A DNA stretch of 64,000 nucleotides from Palaemon carinicauda (GCF_036898095.1 NC_090728.1:91575239-91639238), one strand, 5' to 3'; numbered from the stretch's first letter, positions 48,575 through 63,140 are shown. Notes: generated by a model not told the origin, from the sequence alone. Made by a program: numbers and translations.

Positions 48575-48576
<2 letters not shown>
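45997..48576. other. Sequence almost identical to copy B, no confirmed gene
   Basis: AT-rich. Contains poly(A) at about 46121-46141, a CT array (46704-46743), a TA/TG compound array (46871-46955), (ACAT)n at 47726-47751, and frames at 46504-46700 and 47061-47243 without known domains. Outside microsatellites I see only two one-base indels against 61022-63962. Confidence 0.55.
48455..48481. repeat. Short hairpin, also in copy B
   Basis: gacatgca and tgcatgtc flank an 11-base loop; repeated at 63842-63868. Confidence 0.6.

Positions 48577-48627
<51 letters not shown>
48577..48627. repeat. (GA)n microsatellite, copy A
   Basis: About 51 bp; the copy B equivalent runs off the window at 64000. 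Confidence 0.95.
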
Positions 48628-48628
<1 letters not shown>

Positions 48629-49037
48629 CACGACAATCACCTCGCCGACAATCACAGCTCATCAATCTGCTCAATGGCGTGATTAAGAGATAATTAGTTT
48701 CCGTCCGGTCGTAGTTCGTCATTAGACTGTCAACTTTCATCTCATTTAACCCAAGAGTGCCAAGGATTTGCACGGGCTTGATGCGAATGTGTAGAGAGGA
48801 TGATGTTGATGATGATGGTGATGGGATCTGATTTTTTTGTGTGTGGTCTGTCGGTAAATAGACAAATGAATGAGAAGCTATAAAGAAACCTAATAAAGAA
48901 AGGAAACCGTGTTAATCCGGTCATCATAGGCTATCGAATTTTCTATATATTTTTTTCTTTTTTGTACTCTCGAGCTCTAAATCATTTCATAGATACGTCT
49001 TTGTCTATCTACCATCTACCATTTATAAATAAACAGT
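48628..49037. other. Contig end before the gap
   Basis: Unique within the window because the copy B counterpart lies beyond 64000. No gene is recognised; a minus frame over the repeat (48522-48773) is spurious. Confidence 0.5.
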
Positions 49038-49537
49038 NNNNNNNNNNNNNNNNNNNNNNNNNNNNNNNNNNNNNNNNNNNNNNNNNNNNNNNNNNNNNNN
49101 NNNNNNNNNNNNNNNNNNNNNNNNNNNNNNNNNNNNNNNNNNNNNNNNNNNNNNNNNNNNNNNNNNNNNNNNNNNNNNNNNNNNNNNNNNNNNNNNNNNN
49201 NNNNNNNNNNNNNNNNNNNNNNNNNNNNNNNNNNNNNNNNNNNNNNNNNNNNNNNNNNNNNNNNNNNNNNNNNNNNNNNNNNNNNNNNNNNNNNNNNNNN
49301 NNNNNNNNNNNNNNNNNNNNNNNNNNNNNNNNNNNNNNNNNNNNNNNNNNNNNNNNNNNNNNNNNNNNNNNNNNNNNNNNNNNNNNNNNNNNNNNNNNNN
49401 NNNNNNNNNNNNNNNNNNNNNNNNNNNNNNNNNNNNNNNNNNNNNNNNNNNNNNNNNNNNNNNNNNNNNNNNNNNNNNNNNNNNNNNNNNNNNNNNNNNN
49501 NNNNNNNNNNNNNNNNNNNNNNNNNNNNNNNNNNNNN
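49038..49537. other. Assembly gap of exactly 500 N
   Basis: A round-number run of N is a placeholder of unknown true size, as inserted by scaffolding software. The apparent open frames across it (48962-49651) are artefacts. Confidence 0.99.
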
Positions 49538-50767
49538 TACACCATTAAGAGGGAAGTCCTGGTAAAAATGCAAGTCACTGCCAAATTGATCTTTTAACTT
49601 CTGAAGCGTGGATCTGTAACAGTCACTTCCTATACTTCCTGAGAAGTTCATCGCAAGGCAACAGACCTTATATGCTATGTGAAGCAGAATAAATAATTAT
49701 TTTAAAAATCCAATCAGTATATAGATAGGTGAAAGGCCAGCAGACATTTTCGTATGTAAATGTCAATCAACTCTCTTCAAAGTTATGGAAGAACGAAAAA
49801 CGTGGGAAGTGAAGATTTTCAAAGTTAGATTTTAATAGAATAGAGAAGTGATCGAAATTTTCTTTCATTATTACGTAAAGAGAAAGCAAGTTGCGAAAGC
49901 ATTTAGTGTATTGATTTGTTGAAAGATGCTGTAATCTATGCATTATACTTTATTTTTGTGTAGCTATAAATAGATGAGAATTGCCCATGTTTAATGGATA
50001 TTCCCCATATCCTATAAAGCCGGCTAGTTTCTAAGGCAATGATGCTCTAAAATAAGAAAAGGCCACATCCACCAGTGTCCCCCATTTTAGTTGATAAACC
50101 TTCATCAACAGCAAAAAACTATGGTATCAGTTCTAATCTCCCAAATATCACCAGTTTGTAGGTGAAGTATAGAAGCAATACAAAGTAAAAATAAAAATTT
50201 ATGTATTATAGAGGAACAAAAACAATTTGCTATAAATTTCTGTTCCATTACAGGTCAAAAGGATTTATTTCTGCGTGGCTTTCAATACCTACCCGTTTTA
50301 TATTAAATTTATAATGGTTTCAACACTATACGTTATTGTAAATATTCATTGCATGTGTTTGGCCTTAAAACCATATTTATGAAATTAGTTTCGTGTCACC
50401 TTTATCGATGATGAATGTAATGAGGGTCTAATTTTTGGGGGGTGTTGGGTTATATTTTATTTTTTTAGAGAAGTATATTTTGTGGTTTTGTCATTATGAT
50501 TTTTGCCATCTTTGGGGCGAAGACTTCTAAGATTGATTTATCTAGCTGCCATTTGTTCTGCTATATATACATTATTGTAAAGTTTATGTTTATATTTTCA
50601 TATATTCTTTGTGATTACCCTTCACAGGTTTTAAAGCTTGGTGAAAATGAAGCTTTCCCAACAGATTTGAAATAAATGCAAATCCCATATTTTCCATGAA
50701 CCGTGTAGAAAATGGATTGCTCTTGGAAAACTGTACTTTTATTGAAGGAGGAAACGGCAGACGTCCT

Positions 50768-50768
<1 letters not shown>

Positions 50769-50835
<67 letters not shown>
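50769..50835. repeat. (GA)n microsatellite, copy B
   Basis: Longer allele of 35395-35433. Confidence 0.95.
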
Positions 50836-50837
<2 letters not shown>

Positions 50838-51334
50838 CTTTGACTTAATCACCTACCTTCGCTTACACGGTCTCAGGAAATCAAATCGACACATCTCATA
50901 ATCTCTAATTAAAATCTCATCCAGTGTAATAAATGATATCACAAACCTGTCATTAACACATTTCAAGTGCAGTTAGGCACACGTGCATTATTTATAAAGT
51001 ATCCCACCCCCTATTTCTTCTTCTCTTTCTTCCTGTCACCAGTAGACACGCGGCACGTACTCACGGGCGATCCTAATGACGCCATCATTGTGATGCAATT
51101 ATTAATTCTTCCGGTCCACGTTTGGGGAATTAATATCACTGAGATTAGGTGAAGCCATGCAGTCACCCAAACTCGACCCGCCGATGTCGTTCAGAAGTTG
51201 TATCGTGTTTCTGTTGCTTTAATTTGACATATCGCAGTTCCCTTTCTATTTAATATTAAATTTTTGCTATGAATTTTATTTATCTTGAATGTTATGAGCA
51301 AAACGTATGTGAAGTTAATAGTATAAGTCTTTAT

Positions 51335-51520
51335 TCGAATATTGTTTATATAGAAAATATTTATTTTTATGTTGTTACTGTTCTTAGAATATTTAATTTT
51401 TCTTTCTTTCCTTTCCTCCCGGGGCTATTTTCCCTTTTGGATCCCCTAGGCTTATAGCATTCTGCTCTTCCAACTAGGTTTGTAGCTTCGCAAGTAATAA
51501 TAATAATATTAATATCATCA
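51335..51520 (+). mobile_element. (TAA)-tailed retroposon fragment, copy B
   Basis: Counterpart of 35930-36163 with the long (AAT)n tail reduced to about four units followed by a degenerate stretch. Confidence 0.65.
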
Positions 51521-53076
51521 TCTCATACGATTAAGCTTGCGGACGTTCCTCTGTTGCTAAGAGATTTTCGATCTTTGAGCCCGAGACCTCGATGGAAAAA
51601 AAAATTAAAATCTTTCCTGAATGACCTGCACCCGTTCCACGCTCTATAGGGGAGTGGGTCCTTTCATTTTATGCATTAGTCCCGCCTCGCCTCAAGGTAG
51701 GAGTCTCCAGAGGATAGGACAGGAAGTTGGACCAATATTAAAAAGCGATATCGTGGCACCAAGTTTAGCTTTTAGTATTTTATAAGGCTCCTGTTATATT
51801 CAGGTGCACCGGTTTTGATAGATTAATGATTTTGCAGCATCCGGATTCAATATACTTGTTTCTGTTTGCTAAACTTTTTGTTAATGATTTAGCCTTTGTA
51901 GTGGCTATACAGTAATGTTAATTATACGACTTTGCCTCCAATAAGCCGTGTCATTTTAGACATGAAACAGGTTTGAATAGACATGACGAAAATATAAGTT
52001 CTGTAGTTTCCAACCTTTTTTTTTTTTTGTATTACTCTCAGGTTTGTTTGTAGTTCGATGTTTATTTACTATGAAATATTTTTGTTTGTATTTTCGATGA
52101 TGAATAAAAATTATCGATCCATCAAATCTAGCTCAGCCTTACGTCACTTTTTAGGTGTCGAGGAACATAAATGTTAGCATTAATTCTGAGCTTATAGATG
52201 TAGTTGCTAGGATAGGGAGAATATTTTAACGTCGTTAGACAAAATGATAAGGGTCGAAAATATATATATATATAAAAAAGAAAAAGGAGAATGATCGAAA
52301 ACATGGGCAAGATGACTAAGGGTAAAACAAAGATGATGGGAGGGTTAAGACTTTGCAGGTTATGAGATCACAAGAGATTAACGTCATGGTGTGTCTAGCG
52401 CAAATTTTCATCAAGAGTTCTGGCCCTTTGTATATAACATTCTCCCTTGCCGTCCAGAAGGGAGTGCCCTCCTGGCTTCCCTTCTTCTTCTTCTTCTTCT
52501 CCTCTCTTTCCTCCTTCACTCCGTGGCTCCCCCTCAGGAGAACGTGCTTCCCCTACAGTATCATTTCCCCTGTTTGATAAATTTCCCGGATTATTGAATT
52601 GAATTGGCATTAAAAGACACAATATCAAGGGGGATAACTATCCAAGTATTTCATTACCCTAAACAAAATAGAGGGCTAGATATAGAGCAATAAAAGAGGC
52701 GGTAATTGGTTCGACCCTTGCGAATGGAATGTTTTAACCTGACGTGGCATTAAAATGTTCGTTTTCAGTTAAGCTGTCATTAATTCAGATTCATTTTCGT
52801 TGTCGTTTACTTATAGTATATTGTTCAATATTCTTCTTGATAAGAAATTTATTTGTTTTATCCATCAGCGTTTGGAACAATGTAATATATTTGTATTTTA
52901 GGGTATTAGTGAATAATTTTTTAAACTTAACTTGTGCTTGTTTATTCAATAGGTTTGTGTAGCTATGGTTTATTTGTTTGTTGATTTAATATTTTCTTCG
53001 TCTCGTAGATTACTTAGGCACACATGAAGTCCTTTTTATTAGTATGCCATTGTTAATGTTTTCGTATTTTAGTACA

Positions 53077-53218
<142 letters not shown>

Positions 53219-54392
53219 GAGTATATTAAATAAGTAATCAGACCTATTTAAACCTTTTATCTGTTTGGTAAAGGTAAAGACCGTGATATGATAATTAAGG
53301 AGATCACTCTTCCAGAAATCAAGCTTTGCCTATGTATTAGATGTTTAAGGAACAAAAATATTTTGCTTAATTCATGCGTTATACAGTATAGCTGACTGTT
53401 CATTAGAAAGATTATTTAGAGACCATAAATTTCTAGTATAATTTATACGTTATACCTGCAGTGGTAAGTTCATGTAAAGAGAAGAAATCAGAAAACTAGC
53501 CATTCATACTATATAATTGAGCTTAACTTGGATTCCATTTATTGAGAAAACAATGCAATTTGTTGTTATACCATAAGATTTTAAAAGAAATGGTATATGT
53601 TTAAACCAAGACTTAAGCACTGCATTGAAGTCCGAGGACTGGGAAAACTTGGAATTATTGCGAAATATTGCAAGCAGATTGAATTGCACTTGAATTTTAA
53701 AATCGCGTTGTGATTAACATCCCAAATACCTCACTGTTCCCAGTTTGAAGGAGAATTTCACTTTGGTTCTCTATGCAGAGCTATCTTGTTGCATCGCAAG
53801 TATTTGCCGTTTTTGCATCAAACAATTCAATGAAAATAGAAAGCACAAATCCGAAGAGCAATCATCTCTAAAACATACTATTGCACTATCTAAAGTTTAT
53901 ATATCTGTATCAATGTCTGAATCTATAAGCTTCAGCAGTGATGAAAATGTATATTTTGATAAGAAACAGGCAAACAAACAAATTTTTGCGCAAAATTATG
54001 TTGTAGTTTTCCCCCCAAGCACGAGCAAGGGGACAGACAGTGTTAAGTTCCCCAAATAGATTAATTTGTGATGATCCGTCTCCCACTTCAACCCTCCTTT
54101 TTGCCTCCCCCCCCCCCCTCCCTTACATCCCTGGCCCCTTCCAGTATTTAGGTGGAGGGTGTTGGAGGGAGAGGGTTTGGGGTCATCGCTGTGTTTATCC
54201 AGGCTAGGTTAATATGTTAATACAAATGAAGGCGTGTAGGGTCATCACAATTATGTCATTTTTGGTTCATTAAGAGACCAATTTTATCGTGTCCGTATGT
54301 TTACTTTCGCTTTATCGTCATCACTGTTATTAGGTTAATGAACGTACTGTGCTGTGGGGAGGGTTTTATTTTAGTTATTGTAGCCGTAATTA

Positions 54393-54395
<3 letters not shown>

Positions 54396-54447
<52 letters not shown>
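54396..54447. repeat. (CT)n microsatellite, copy B
   Basis: Counterpart of 39093-39135, longer. Confidence 0.95.
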
Positions 54448-54448
<1 letters not shown>

Positions 54449-54596
54449 GTTTATTACAAATGTCCTCTTTTCATTAATAATTTCCAATTAATATTATATA
54501 ACTCATTCGCTTGTGTTCTAAATCTTTCAAATACTCTCTTAATTCAATATAATTTAGATATATCCATTTACTATGAAAAACTCCCACTTACGCTTT

Positions 54597-54598
<2 letters not shown>

Positions 54599-54660
<62 letters not shown>

Positions 54661-54738
54661 ATGTTACAGAAATATATATCTGTATGATTATCCATTAATT
54701 CGATTAATGTATCATAGCTATTCAACACATAGTTTTTG

Positions 54739-54802
<64 letters not shown>

Positions 54803-54880
54803 ATGTTATAGAAATATATATCTGTATGATTATCCATTAATTCGATTAATGTAACATAGCTATTCAACACCTAGTTTTTG

Positions 54881-54932
<52 letters not shown>
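54599..54932. repeat. Composite minisatellite, copy B: three CT arrays and two units
   Basis: Two B-type units of about 80 bp between CT arrays, against four alternating units in copy A (39283-39835). Confidence 0.9.
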
Positions 54933-54935
<3 letters not shown>

Positions 54936-55196
54936 GTATTACAGAAACATCGCTGTGTGAGAGGCCGGTAGTAGATTCTTGCTAGTTAATTAAGTAATCG
55001 TGCAATCATGCACTATTATGCTCAGCCATAAATTGAATTCATTACCTATCGATCGTCAGCTTTTCATGATTCGAATGGACGTTCACCAGCCTAATCCCAG
55101 TTTCGGTATCGAATTCAATCAGGGTTGGCCATACTTTAGTTGAACACTATGAGATCCTATCTCTGCTACGGTTTGAGTGCTTCCGGCACAATGCAT

Positions 55197-55227
<31 letters not shown>

Positions 55228-55601
55228 CATTATTGCTTCTGAATATTCTCCAATTATTTAGTTTACTTATATTCAGGACATTTTAATCGGAAGTGTTTCA
55301 TCGGGAATAATATATGTCTACGGCTTGGCTTGTTTGTTTCAGAACCACTATTTTGTTTTACTGTGATTGTTTTATAAAGCGATTCCAGATGTAGGAGTGT
55401 TTGTAAAATATACGGTTAAAAGATGTTTATTATAAATTTTTGCAGTTCAATGGATAGTAATTGTGGTTAAAACTACATTTTGCATCAATCTTACTAATAC
55501 TCAACTTTCTAAACTATACTCTATCATGGTTAGTTAGCTAATTGTCCTCACTCTTCTTTCACCAACCCTTCCTATCAGCTATAAAAATCTCTGAGTGACT
55601 T

Positions 55602-55602
<1 letters not shown>

Positions 55603-55653
<51 letters not shown>
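55603..55653. repeat. (GA)n microsatellite, copy B
   Basis: Counterpart of 40489-40534. A T28 run at about 55199-55227 precedes it, followed by 22 bp absent from copy A. Confidence 0.9.
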
Positions 55654-55656
<3 letters not shown>

Positions 55657-56282
55657 CAGGCTTTGCAGACTGTATGAACATTGATCATTATCCTAGATCA
55701 GGGCCTGAATGAGGTAATAAGTTTCGCTTTTACTAAAGGCCCACGAACTGGTTGGGCTGGGTTGACTGGATGGTAAAGTAACTCACGTGATGGGTTTTTT
55801 TCTCCCTCACCAGTAATCACAGCCGCCAGCTGTTGGCTTGTGCCCAGCTGGTTTTACAAGCAAAGACAGAATTTCTTTTTTTTTCTTTGCTTTTTTTTTA
55901 CGACATACAACTAACGCAATTTAGTTGAGGGCCACCCTTTTTTATCAAAGTATCCTTATTAAGTTTGCTTAGTTTTTTCCCCCATCGGTTCATAAGTATA
56001 TTTATCTCGTCTATTTTATGCCATCTGGGTGCCTAGTATCATTGCACTTACGTTTATATAAAGGTCAAAAGTAAATTTTAGGTTGAATGTTTTTTGCGCA
56101 TATAAATTTTGTTACAAGTGCAAAAAAATGTAAAAGACCAAAACTTAGTCTACCAAAGAATGATAAGTAAATAGCCTTTGATTATTTTTCTGATTTTATA
56201 TTGAATTTTATCTTTTATATAAATTTTATAAGTGTCACACATAGCTATTTTTTTTATTAGAGCTTATCATGTTTCTCATTTA

Positions 56283-56407
<125 letters not shown>

Positions 56408-56928
56408 AATGTTGTGTATCATATCACCCATTTTTATAAAATCAAAGGGTTCATTTATAAAAATGATTCGATAGAGCCTTTTTTCGCCAGATATGGTTAA
56501 GATAGAAAAGTGGGCTGATTTTTAAGCTTATTTTCCTGCGCGCGCACATAACTAACTCTTAACATCATTTCATATATTATCAATTTTCTTGTAAGGTTAT
56601 TCTCGTATTTGCAAAGCTATTCTCGTATTCATTTATTAAATGATTAGCCCGCATATCGCTGGTAGTATGACCTTCCAGTGATTGGTCTTCTTGATTCTTA
56701 TCATCCCAATCTTTGGAACTGACATTATCAATCCCAGCGATCCGAGGGAGGAGGGAGACTCCCTCAGAGATTCCGACTAATCCAGGAACTAATCCTCGAT
56801 GATTGGTATTATCAGCTGGAATAAAGGACATCCTTCGGTGCCGCTGCCAGGGAAAGACAGCCGTATTTAGGGGCGGGAGGTTGATGATATTAAACAAACG
56901 GGATAGATTTTTCTTAATGAAATTTACT

Positions 56929-56962
<34 letters not shown>

Positions 56963-57058
56963 TAATGATGACATTACTGGTTGACGAACTTAACCTTTCT
57001 TGGTTAAACCACTGACATTTGCATTAGAAATATTCTGTTGGTGTACAGTTAACATTCC

Positions 57059-57062
<4 letters not shown>

Positions 57063-57116
<54 letters not shown>

Positions 57117-57128
57117 GAGAGAGAGAGA
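57063..57128. repeat. (GA)n microsatellite, copy B
   Basis: Counterpart of 41893-41946; the following sequence tattcatgggaac of copy A is missing. Confidence 0.9.
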
Positions 57129-57764
57129 AAACCCCTATTATTTTACTTATCTAGTTTGTAATCCAAACTAGGCTTTATAGTGCATTTCAATACATCTGAT
57201 AGTAATCGAAGAAGTCTATGAGATAAAAAAATCGGTGTTCGCTTCATAGGGTATAGAGCTCTTGAATATCTGAACAAGGAAAGGCAAGTTTTAAGACACC
57301 TTCGTGGGAAAAATTAATTCAAAATTACCATTTACATAGGAACTGCATTTATTCATTAAGTAGGAGAACTGATAAAAAAAAAAAAAAAAACAGTATCATC
57401 TGACGTAATTACGGAAAAGAAGGATAAAATTTAAACCAAAATATCCAGGTAAAATTCAAGATTGTAATCTGGACGTCTTCTGGATTATAATGCATTGCAA
57501 TTACAACAAAGTTTTTCTATCCATGTAACGAAAAAAATGCACTCGGGTTGGTTAAGCAGCCTTGGCAATAATATGAAAGAGGTGGAATTGGAAGAATTAA
57601 GTAAAAATATATAATTGTATGAGTGGTGACCGTTCAGGTTTATTTGAGAATAATGACTATTTCCAACAGATCCGTTGATATCCATTCCGTTCGAGCAAAC
57701 ACAGAAACGCGTAAAAATGCTTGACATATTTACAAAACATTAAAAGGAAAACATGGAAGTAAAC

Positions 57765-57767
<3 letters not shown>

Positions 57768-57850
<83 letters not shown>
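57768..57850. repeat. (GA)n microsatellite, copy B
   Basis: About 83 bp, one interruption. Confidence 0.95.
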
Positions 57851-58391
57851 CGGCCTTTAAAAGGATATCATTCTATTAGTTATTTTTATTGAAAATAATT
57901 TTCAGTTATTTTGTACTCATGCCGACATGTATTCGTATATGGAGAATGTTTTTAAAGTACAGGGAAAATAACTTGTAATTTTTTTTCTTTAAACGGCGTG
58001 ATGTCTAACTTGTTTTAGTCCTAAAAAAAAAAATTCCTAGCACTACATATATTATTTTCAGAAAGTGACTTACATTTTCTTACATTAATATAATTCCAGT
58101 TTCAATGCTTCCAGAAAATCTCTTACATTTTCATACATGAATATAATATAAGTTTCAAGAGGTCATTAATTCACAGGTGTTCGTTTGCAAGACTGAATTA
58201 ATTATATCACTTTTTACCAAAAGTTATAAACAGGAAGTTCATGTCAAACAAATTTATTTGAAAGTCTGAATTATGTCTTGATCAATTATATACACCAAAA
58301 TTGTAAACGTAAAAAAATTTACAAATAATGATTTGATTCATCTTTTATTTCTTTTTTAAAGCGGCAAATATTTTCGTTGTTGATGGTAACT

Positions 58392-58504
58392 TTACTGTTC
58401 TTTTATCAATATTCCATCCTTCAGTAATTGGTACCAAGTTTTTGCAAGTGAATGCCCAACGTTGAGCATAACCGAGACATCTTTCAATGAATTCTCAATT
58501 GTAC
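58392..58504 (-). CDS. Candidate coding exon, copy B
   Basis: Counterpart of 43216-43328 with the same peptide (TIENSLKDVSVMLNVGHSLA then KTWYQLLKDGILIKEQ), differing by two silent substitutions. If the two copies are haplotypes this is the second allele of the same exon, not a second gene. Confidence 0.36.
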
Positions 58505-58872
58505 CTGATGTGGCAGTCAGGCATACGACACGTCGATAGTGATTTAATGGATGAAATAAAACAGGAGTCCTAAAGGGAATGGTTCAAGTAGGAAGTTTTA
58601 GAGAAAGGTAAATGAATGATAGACCTCATCTTCTTTTGAATTCAAAGCAAATGATTATAGTACAGAGAAATTATCGTTGTTATGGCAAAAGATATCGAAC
58701 CAATTTCTTGTATAGTTTAAAGCTTTTAATTAACAATAATGACAGTATTTTCACCCTTGAACTATCGAGTCGTTAATTGAATTTTGTTCAGTCGTATTTC
58801 GAAAATTGCAACCTTTTATTCCTTTCCACATTGGCCTTCAGAATCGGCTCTTAAAATTATCTCAGAGCTACA

Positions 58873-59004
58873 TTAGCTGTTGAGGTCATACACGTATTTG
58901 GCCTCTTCGGATATTATTGTCAAAGCGTCTCTGTTGGAATCTCTTTTGTTTCTTAAAGAAAGTTTATCTTTGAAAAATTTCAATACTATCCTTTTATAAA
59001 ACAT
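58873..59004 (-). other. 43-aa ORF, copy B
   Basis: Counterpart of 43697-43828, same length; differs in Leu/Phe at residue 2, Tyr/Phe, Glu/Lys, Ser/Leu and one silent Arg codon. Confidence 0.2.
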
Positions 59005-59186
59005 TTGATCTCCTGTTAAATTTCATTTTAAAATTCAGTTACACTAAAATGGGCCGTGATTGTGTATATAACAAGGTGCACGTTCACTCAGTTTGTATTT
59101 CTCTCGAACACATTTAAATCATCTTTCACATTTTTATGGAGATCGGAGTTGCCGTACTCTTGCGTAATATCAAAGTTAAGAGTCCC

Positions 59187-59189
<3 letters not shown>

Positions 59190-59230
<41 letters not shown>

Positions 59231-59471
59231 GTTGTTTTTATGTTGGAAAAGCAGAATGCTATAAGCCCAAGGGCTCCAACAAGGAAAAATAGCCCAATGA
59301 GAAAAGGAAATAAGGAAATAAACTACAAGAGAAATATTGAACAATTAAAATAAAGTATTTCAAGAACAGTAACAACATTAAACTAGATCTTTCATGATTA
59401 AACTATGAAAACATAAAGGAAAAACATGAGGATGGGAAATAAGATAGCGTTCGCAAGTGTACCATCAAGCA
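59190..59471 (-). mobile_element. (TAA)-tailed retroposon fragment, copy B
   Basis: Counterpart of 44010-44284 with a longer (TTA)n and an added ttgttgtttt. Confidence 0.65.
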
Positions 59472-60065
59472 AGTTGTATATTAGTTTTTGTTATCAAATT
59501 CATGAAGGTATTTATGTATTTGGCACCAATTCGTATACAAAGTTTGAAGCCAAAAAAAAAAAGGAAAAAATAGGAAAAAAAATAGACTTCGAATGAACTA
59601 AAAAATCAATAACTAATTAAGATTCAAAGGAACGAACGGAAAGTCTCAGATTTGAGATAAGAGACGAGAAAGAAAATTAAATGATAATCTATGTATTAGG
59701 CCTCGGTACTTTTCTTCTTCTCTTTTTCTTCTTCGGGATTACGGAGGAAAGAAGGCAGAGGCAAGAGGAGAGGATGAGCGAGGATTTAAGACTTCTTTAT
59801 TAGTCTTAGTTTCGTCTTTTAAAAAGTTTCTCTCTCTTAATCGGTTTATAATAATGAGGATTTCTGGCTCATTTGGAAAAGCTTGATATTTCTCTCCTTT
59901 GCCCCCACCGCTAATATCGGGTTTGGTCTTATCCAGCTGATTCATTTGGGTTTATTTATTTATGAATTATGGGTCTTATAAAAAGGTTGTACTCTACTGT
60001 ATATCAGTGATCATAGACAAACGTCCGCGTATTTTATGCATACACATATACCTCATATATGTGTG

Positions 60066-60208
<143 letters not shown>

Positions 60209-60551
60209 GAATTATAGTGTATAGTTGAAAAATATAATAGGATATAACTTGAGAAACTTCAAAGGGAAAAGGAAGTGAACAACTATAAACTATGATCCAT
60301 ATTAAGTATTGATTAGGAAGATTAAAGCAGTTCAGGAAATCCTGAATGCATGCAAACTTGAACTTATTTATAAGTTTATAACTGATATGAAATAATTAAC
60401 GCTTAATTGGGAGACTCTCTGCAAGAACAGAGGATTCATTTCTTCTTACTTTTCATTACAGCTACGTGATATGTAGCTTTACATTACATACTGAAGGCAC
60501 CCGCATGGAAAGTTAGTTTCCCTTACGCAATTGATTTTATAATCTTAATAG

Positions 60552-60935
60552 GAGTGGCCTTATACCAAAAAGGCCTGTAATGAAAAAGCTTCTGCAGCAG
60601 CCAAATCATCAATCGATTTACCAAACCAAACTTATAAACTACCCGTGTGGGATTATTTAGCCCCCTTAAAAGCATTTCATAACTACAAAATGGCAAGTTC
60701 AGTGGAATAATGAATCTGGTGATAAGTTAAAAGAAATAAAGCCTATTCATCTCTATGGGAATCTTCAGTACAAAAATAGAGGAAGACCGAAGTAATTTGA
60801 GTAAGATTGCGTATGTTACACAAAACTGACTCAAGGGTAGTCCTATTTGAGGCGTACACCTCGTGAATGTTTTCCTAGGTTCAATGAGTGTGACTGTATT
60901 TTAACCATAAAACATCTTTTTCGTGATTGTAAAGT

Positions 60936-61017
<82 letters not shown>

Positions 61018-61325
61018 AGAAAAGAAATTATGTTTTGGTGAGAAAAGTTTTATTAACCTCTTTTCGACTCTAGAATTTCTCAAATTTTTAAGATTTTAAC
61101 TTTTTAAGTAACAGGATTTATGAATTTAAATGTCTATTTATCACAGATTATCAACTTATAATTTATTTATTATTTTTATTCAATACATTCACTACATATT
61201 TGTTTCTATATATATTTGGCGTTAATGTAAATATTTTTTTCTTCCCGAATATAATCAGCCCACTTCTGTAAGAGTCCAGCTTGACTTATTGGGCTGGTTA
61301 ATATCCTTTTACTAATGATAATAAC
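60552..61325 (+). pseudogene. LINE RNase H and C-terminal remnant with 3' tail, copy B
   Basis: Counterpart of 45249-45996. Here one extra A after cagtac keeps WQVQWNNESGDKLKEIKPIH, YTKLTQG, SYLRRTPRECFPRFNECDC and ILTIKHLFRDCKVF in a single frame (with three stops), and the stop before FPRF is a Cys codon, so copy B is closer to the ancestral element. After the GA array FGEKSFINLFSTLEFLKFLR ends at TAA 61097-61099. The upstream frameshift before WQ is shared. Confidence 0.62.
60942..61021. repeat. (GA)n microsatellite inside the LINE remnant, copy B
   Basis: About 80 bp with one GG interruption; longer than in copy A. Confidence 0.95.
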
Positions 61326-62032
61326 AAATCCCTTGTGCCCTAGTGTGCTGAAAGCTTTATGCGAGTGCTGAACCTCAAGCATTCGTCAAATTTTGCTACC
61401 TTTTCGCAAAAATAGAAAAAAAACGGGGACAATGATCAACTACCATTTGTTAAAAAAAAAAAAAAAAAAAAAAGTGGTGCCTGTAACGCCATGCAGCAGT
61501 ACTCTTAAACCGTAATACGAGTATATCGTTAAAAACAAATTTATGAAAGCCGTCATTAATAGACTTTAACAAGGTTTGCCCTTTGATAAGCGTGTGAATA
61601 AGTGCTTTGGGTGTAGTAATGCTTATATTTCAGTTATTTGCACCAGTATATAAACATAGCTTAATAGATTTTGACATGCACTAACCTTTATTACACATTC
61701 ACTTATTTTTTTTTTTTTTCAATTATTTATTTTGGATGAGTGGGTACGCTCGTTCATGTATATTTTTACATCATTAATGTAAAGTACATTTAAGATTTTT
61801 TCACCGAGTCTTATAGACCCTTCAATCAAACTGGTGCAAGTCATCATTCAGATGAGATCTGCATGTTCAGGGGTTAGTGGAAAAAGAATTCTTCCTCATA
61901 AGGTATTCATCAAACTGACCTTTGCAGAATTATGTTCCTTGAATATACAACGGATCATTCCAAAAAACCTTCCACCAACTGTTCTCATGATCTTTTTTTA
62001 TCAGGAGTCATTGCCTTTGTTTGTCTTGTACA

Positions 62033-62033
62033 T

Positions 62034-62103
<70 letters not shown>
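62033..62103. repeat. (CT)n(CA)n microsatellite, copy B
   Basis: Longer than 46704-46743 and with one CC interruption. The 202-codon frame across it (61834-62442) is mostly dinucleotide translation. Confidence 0.95.
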
Positions 62104-62106
<3 letters not shown>

Positions 62107-62224
62107 TACTTTCAAGTTTTCCTATTCTTTATGAGTTTAGTTATTGCGTTTATGAATATATTGACAAATATCATATCGAATTGTTTTGTATTACTGTATT
62201 ACTTATCAATATTGCCTGTGTACG

Positions 62225-62381
<157 letters not shown>

Positions 62382-63109
62382 GTGCTTATTTATATATAAG
62401 GCATGTCTCTGTGTGTACGTAACATTATATGTTTCATCATAATGTTTATTGGTGACATTTCATAAGGTTTTCGATTCTAATTCACAATATGCAAATGCTG
62501 GGGGTAGAGTAGGTTTTAATTTTCTCCCTATGTGGTACAAGGTTCTTGATAGTGTCGAATGCCTGATGATGATCCTTCACCTTATCAAAATAATTACAGA
62601 CACGCTTCCTCATGTTATTCCGATGCAATAATTTAAAATAATTCGGACCCATTTGTTAGTTATTAGATCTAAACGATAAAACCTAAATACTTCCTCTTTG
62701 CATGTCGGTTATTCAGAAGTATATGATAAGGTTTTAAGTACCAGTGCTTGTAAAAAAGCTCGAAGACTGATTTTTCATCTTTCATATTTTTGGAAATTAT
62801 TTTGATTTGTTTTATGTCATAGTACCATATGGGCATGCACAGTATTACCTACTCTTGATTTACGCACATTACATACACAGAGTCTCCTTTTTTAAAAATA
62901 GAAATTGTGTAAAGTTTCTGAGGTCAAAATAGAATATGTTTAAAATGAAACTCGCCTGAAAACTCCTCATTCCATTTTAGGGTAAAGGTTATCCATCTAA
63001 GACTTTTTAATTCTCTTGAGTGAAAAGCTAATTTATTTAGTAGGACGTAAATAACCACGAAGCAATTAATGTTCATCCATGAAATCATATTTAGAATTAT
63101 TTCTATTAG

Positions 63110-63140
<31 letters not shown>

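Noticed and set aside
48962..49651. Long frames across the N run
   Set aside because: They consist of unknown residues over the assembly gap.
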